Part shown: piece by piece, positions 60,977 to 64,000 of the stretch
How positions within the stretch are numbered: the stretch's first letter is position 1
How the letters are laid out: each line of letters begins with the position of its first letter
Assembly (NCBI GenBank): GCA_902556205.1
Contig: CACDVH010000002.1
Location: 1 to 64,000 of the forward strand
Direction: 5' to 3'
Length of the DNA: 64,000 nt
Source of the DNA: an uncultured Gammaproteobacteria bacterium
GTDB lineage: Bacteria; Pseudomonadota; Gammaproteobacteria; PS1; Pseudothioglobaceae
Made by a program: the position numbers and the translations under genes
The notes under the pieces: generated by a model
Seen by the model: the letters and a program-made list of their open reading frames with translations, nothing else
Database searches by the model: none
What the model was told of the DNA's origin: nothing

Positions 60977-62107
60977 ATGATGTTAAAAATAATAAATTAT
61001 AAACCTATTGGGTTCAATAAAACAAACTTACCATTGTCATTCTATATTGATGATAAAGGGTTGATAACTAACTCTGCACCAAGTGAATTTAAGATTATTG
61101 ATTGTAAAAATTCATATTTGTCTCCTGGTTGGAGTGATCTTCACGTGCACATTTGGTATGGCGGAAGTGATGTCTCTATTCGAGCTAATGAGGCAGGATT
61201 TAAACGGGGTGTTACAACTTTAGTTGATGCAGGATCTGCAGGTGAGGCAACTTTTCATGGTTTAAAAGAGTATGTGATTGATCGTCAAAGAGAGACAATA
61301 AAGGCCTTTATCAATATTGGCTCTATAGGACTTGTTGCCTGTAATCGTATTCCAGAGTTGATTGATGAAAGATTTATTGATATTGATCGCACACTTAAAG
61401 TTATTGAGGAAAATAAAGACATAATCTGTGGTATCAAAGTACGAGCCAGTGGCGTTATAGTAGGCTCCTGGGGTATTACTCCTGTACAAATTGCTCGTAA
61501 AGTCGCAGAAATCGCTAAGCTTCCAATGATGGTGCATATTGGTGAACCCCCGCCAACACTTAATCAAATTTTTGATTTATTAAGACCCGGTGATGTTGTT
61601 ACCCATTGTTTTAATGGAAAAAATCCTGGTTCAATTTCAGACTCTCCACAAATTTTTGCTAATGCAAAGCGTCTTGCAGAAGAGGGGGTATTTATGGATG
61701 TTGGGCATGGCGCTGCCTCATATAATTTTGAAGTAGCTAAAGAGGCTATAGATAACGGTTTAAAACCATATTCTATTTCAACAGATCTTCATGGTTGGAA
61801 TCTTCATGGCCCAGTATACGACCTTGCTACAACTGTATCAAAACTCTACGCTGCAGGACTATCACTAGAGGAATGTGTAAATGCCATATCATATAATCCT
61901 CGGAATTTTCTTGACCTAGAGAATGCTGCTTCATTATCTGTTGGAAGTAAGGCTGACTTCACTATTTTTGATATTGATGATTGTGATGAGCTAGTCAGTG
62001 ATTCGCAAGGGAATGATATCACCCTGAAATCAGCATTTGAGCCAAAAATGGTTATATCAGGTGCAAAAACATTTATGGCGGAACGAACGAAGAAAAATAC
62101 AGAGTAA
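60977..62107 (+). CDS. Amidohydrolase-superfamily enzyme (deacetylase/dihydroorotase-like)
   Basis: 376 residues. SPGWSDLHVHIWYGG is the metal HxH, GIKVRASG has the likely carboxylated Lys, MMVHIGEPPPTL and VVTHCFNGKNPG the next His ligands, and ISTDLHGWNLHGP the catalytic Asp. It resembles the Atu3266/EF_0837-type deacetylases of the superfamily, which hydrolyse acylated substrates. It is cytoplasmic and lies inside the transporter operon, so it probably deacylates what the transporter imports. Confidence 0.9.
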   Translation: MMLKIINYKPIGFNKTNLPLSFYIDDKGLITNSAPSEFKIIDCKNSYLSPGWSDLHVHIWYGGSDVSIRANEAGFKRGVTTLVDAGSAGEATFHGLKEYVIDRQRETIKAFINIGSIGLVACNRIPELIDERFIDIDRTLKVIEENKDIICGIKVRASGVIVGSWGITPVQIARKVAEIAKLPMMVHIGEPPPTLNQIFDLLRPGDVVTHCFNGKNPGSISDSPQIFANAKRLAEEGVFMDVGHGAASYNFEVAKEAIDNGLKPYSISTDLHGWNLHGPVYDLATTVSKLYAAGLSLEECVNAISYNPRNFLDLENAASLSVGSKADFTIFDIDDCDELVSDSQGNDITLKSAFEPKMVISGAKTFMAERTKKNTE

Positions 62108-62118
62108 AGATTAGTTTA

Positions 62119-63147
62119 ATGAGTGAAAAAATACAAAAAATGAATAAAAATTTAGTGCTAAAAGTTGATGGATTAAGCACAGAATTTATTTATAAAAATC
62201 GAACAGCAAAGGCTGTTAGAGATGTATCTTTTACTTTAGATAAGGGTAAAACACTTGCGGTTGTTGGTGAGTCTGGATCTGGAAAGTCAGTTACTGCCTT
62301 GTCAATTATGGGGCTTTTGAGTTCCCCAGGTGAGGTGACTTCAGGGAAGATACTCTACCGAAATTCAAAAGAGCAGATACTAGACTTAACTGTAATTGAT
62401 GACAAAAGTCATAGGAAAGTTCGTGGGGCAGAAATTTCAATGATTTTTCAAGAGCCAATGACGTCGCTCAATCCACTCTTTACTATTGGTAATCAGATTG
62501 GAGAAATGCTGCAATTGCATTACTCATCTTCAAAAGAGGATGCTTTGCGCCGGACTATCGAAATTCTGGATTTAGTTGAAATTCCTAGCGCAAAACAACG
62601 TATTAAAGACTACCCCCATCAACTTTCAGGAGGTATGCGCCAACGAGTGATGATTGCTATAGCTCTTGTTTGTAATCCAAACTTGTTAATTGCAGATGAG
62701 CCAACAACCGCTTTGGATGTGACAATTCAAGCTCAAATATTAGATTTAATGAAGCGTCTTCAGTCTGAATTATCAATGTCAATACTATTTATTACACATA
62801 GTATGGGTGTAGTTGCTGAAGTTGCAGATGAGGTAGCAGTAATGTATGCAGGAGAGGTTATCGAGCAGGGTAAGGTTAATTCTATATTTGAAAAGCCATC
62901 ACACCCATACACGCAGGGCTTACTATCATCAATTCCAAATGCCAAAAGAGATATTGATGAATATGGAAATCGGACTCGACTTAAACCCATAGAGGGAATT
63001 GTTCCATCCTTATACTCTAATCCAAAAGGCTGCACTTTTGCGCCACGCTGTGAATTAAGTGAGTCGAGATGTAGCAATAAAGCAAGCCTTGTCCCAATTC
63101 AAGTTGATCATTTGTCACGTTGTTGGAAATTTAAGGTGGAAGCATGA
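62119..63147 (+). CDS. Peptide ABC transporter ATP-binding protein (DppD-like)
   Basis: 342 residues. Walker [11 protein letters not shown]-loop [16 protein letters not shown], signature [15 protein letters not shown], Walker [13 protein letters not shown] and the C-terminal oligopeptide domain with [14 protein letters not shown] (its cysteines typically hold a [4Fe-4S] cluster). It overlaps the next ATPase by 4 bp. Confidence 0.94.
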   Translation: MSEKIQKMNKNLVLKVDGLSTEFIYKNRTAKAVRDVSFTLDKGKTLAVVGESGSGKSVTALSIMGLLSSPGEVTSGKILYRNSKEQILDLTVIDDKSHRKVRGAEISMIFQEPMTSLNPLFTIGNQIGEMLQLHYSSSKEDALRRTIEILDLVEIPSAKQRIKDYPHQLSGGMRQRVMIAIALVCNPNLLIADEPTTALDVTIQAQILDLMKRLQSELSMSILFITHSMGVVAEVADEVAVMYAGEVIEQGKVNSIFEKPSHPYTQGLLSSIPNAKRDIDEYGNRTRLKPIEGIVPSLYSNPKGCTFAPRCELSESRCSNKASLVPIQVDHLSRCWKFKVEA

Positions 63148-64000
63148 TTGAAGATAATAAATTTATCTCAATTGAGAACTTATCAAAAACTTTTCATACC
63201 AATATGGGTGATTTACAAGCGGTTAGTGATGTTAGTTTTAATCTTCAAAAGGGTTCTATAGTTGGACTTGTTGGTGAGTCAGGGTCTGGAAAAACAACTC
63301 TAGGTCGTTGTATTCTTCGCTTAATTGAGCCATCTTCAGGAAGTGTTAATTTGGAGGGTAATAATTTACTTGAATTAAGTAATAAGAAGTTAAGGGAAAT
63401 TCGTAAGCGTATGCAAATTATCTTTCAAGATCCTTTCTCTAGTTTAAATCCAAGAATGAGAATCAAAGATATTATTGCCGAAGGAATAAAAGTGCATGAT
63501 AAATTATCCAGCGAAAATGAACGATTCAATAGAGTTGCTGAATTGATGGAGGAGGTTGGTTTACAATCTGACCAAATGTCACGTTATCCTCATGAATTTT
63601 CTGGAGGTCAACGCCAGAGAGTTGGAATTGCAAGAGCATTGGCAGTTAATCCAGAATTTATTGTTGCAGATGAGAGTGTATCAGCACTTGATGTATCAGT
63701 TCAGGCACAAATACTTAATCTGATGTTGTCACTCAGAGATAAACATAATCTTACAATTTTATTTATTGCACATGATTTGAGTGTTGTTGAGTATTTATGT
63801 GATCAGGTTGTAGTTCTATATCTTGGAAAGGTCGTTGAATCAGGGAATGCTAAAGATGTTTATTCAAACCCTCGGCACCCTTATACTAAAGCATTAATGT
63901 CTGCAGTTCCAGTTCCAGATCCAAAAGCAAATATCAATAGAGAAATATTAAAAGGAGACATTCCAAGCGCTTTATCTCCTCCCTCAGGATGTGTCTTTAG
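63144..64000 (+). CDS. Peptide ABC transporter ATP-binding protein (DppF-like), cut by the window end
   Basis: The frame opens at ATG 63144 (ATGA overlap with dppD) and stays open to the last base; 285 codons are visible. Walker A GESGSGKTT, Q-loop IFQDPFSSLNPRM, signature FSGGQRQRVGIARAL, Walker B FIVADESVSALD are present. The end of the visible part, PSGCVF, is the beginning of the oligopeptide/cysteine region, so only ~30 residues are missing. VADESVSALD has Ser-Val where Pro-Thr or Pro-Val is more common. Confidence 0.93.
   Translation, partial: MIEDNKFISIENLSKTFHTNMGDLQAVSDVSFNLQKGSIVGLVGESGSGKTTLGRCILRLIEPSSGSVNLEGNNLLELSNKKLREIRKRMQIIFQDPFSSLNPRMRIKDIIAEGIKVHDKLSSENERFNRVAELMEEVGLQSDQMSRYPHEFSGGQRQRVGIARALAVNPEFIVADESVSALDVSVQAQILNLMLSLRDKHNLTILFIAHDLSVVEYLCDQVVVLYLGKVVESGNAKDVYSNPRHPYTKALMSAVPVPDPKANINREILKGDIPSALSPPSGCVF

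Overview
The window is a 64 kb AT-rich stretch from a free-living, probably marine gammaproteobacterium. The cysE-iscRSUA-hscBA-fdx order, a class GN (marine proteobacterial) sortase, compact operons and the mix of sugar and peptide ABC importers with oxidative pentose phosphate genes would fit the SUP05/Thioglobus neighbourhood. That placement is inference; no rRNA gene is present to fix it.

Region 1 (1-18.9 kb) is a carbohydrate block. It has the end of an AGE-family epimerase and an NTF2-like protein, then two complete, paralogous CUT1-type sugar ABC operons (binding protein, two permeases, ATPase). The first also carries an aldo/keto reductase and the second a cytoplasmic family 1 beta-glycosidase. 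A LacI-type repressor is divergent from the second operon and has a good operator at that operon's promoter. A gnd-zwf-pgl-cupin-glk operon follows, so imported glycosides can be hydrolysed, phosphorylated and oxidised to ribulose 5-phosphate. A 14-bp box is shared between the second importer promoter and the gnd promoter.

Region 2 (18.9-37.9 kb) is ordinary core genome: CbiX-like chelatase, hemH, a YfcH-like epimerase, slyD, a methyltransferase, rsgA, an M48 peptidase, ilvE, a CHCC zinc finger, aroK, a TolC-like protein, an LpxL-like acyltransferase, cysE, the isc operon with an IscR box over its promoter, mrp/apbC, metG and tRNA-Ser(GGA).

Region 3 (37,856-56,730) is an 18.9 kb integrative element inserted in the 3' end of tRNA-Ser. 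It is bounded by a 20-bp direct repeat of the tRNA end and by matching arm-type repeats at both ends. It carries a tyrosine integrase, an SRA-HNH modification-dependent nuclease, an overlapping two-gene unit that looks new, AlpA and DUF6291 genes, an AIPR-like gene with a structured RNA leader, a VIT/vWA protein with its class GN sortase, and envelope genes including two with TolA C-terminal-like domains. The two-gene unit joins a membrane protein with five EGF-like repeats and a cytoplasmic or periplasmic YqaJ/lambda-exonuclease domain to a 1247-residue UPF1-like helicase with a DUF559/Vsr-like nuclease tail. I judge it the most interesting object here and a candidate anti-phage or anti-DNA system. 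No virion genes are present.

Region 4 (56.7-64 kb) has a SAM methyltransferase and a peptide ABC importer operon (dppABC-like, then an amidohydrolase, then dppD and a truncated dppF).

Several genes, in and out of the island, have a -10 element exactly 6 nt before the start codon and no Shine-Dalgarno, which predicts leaderless mRNAs.
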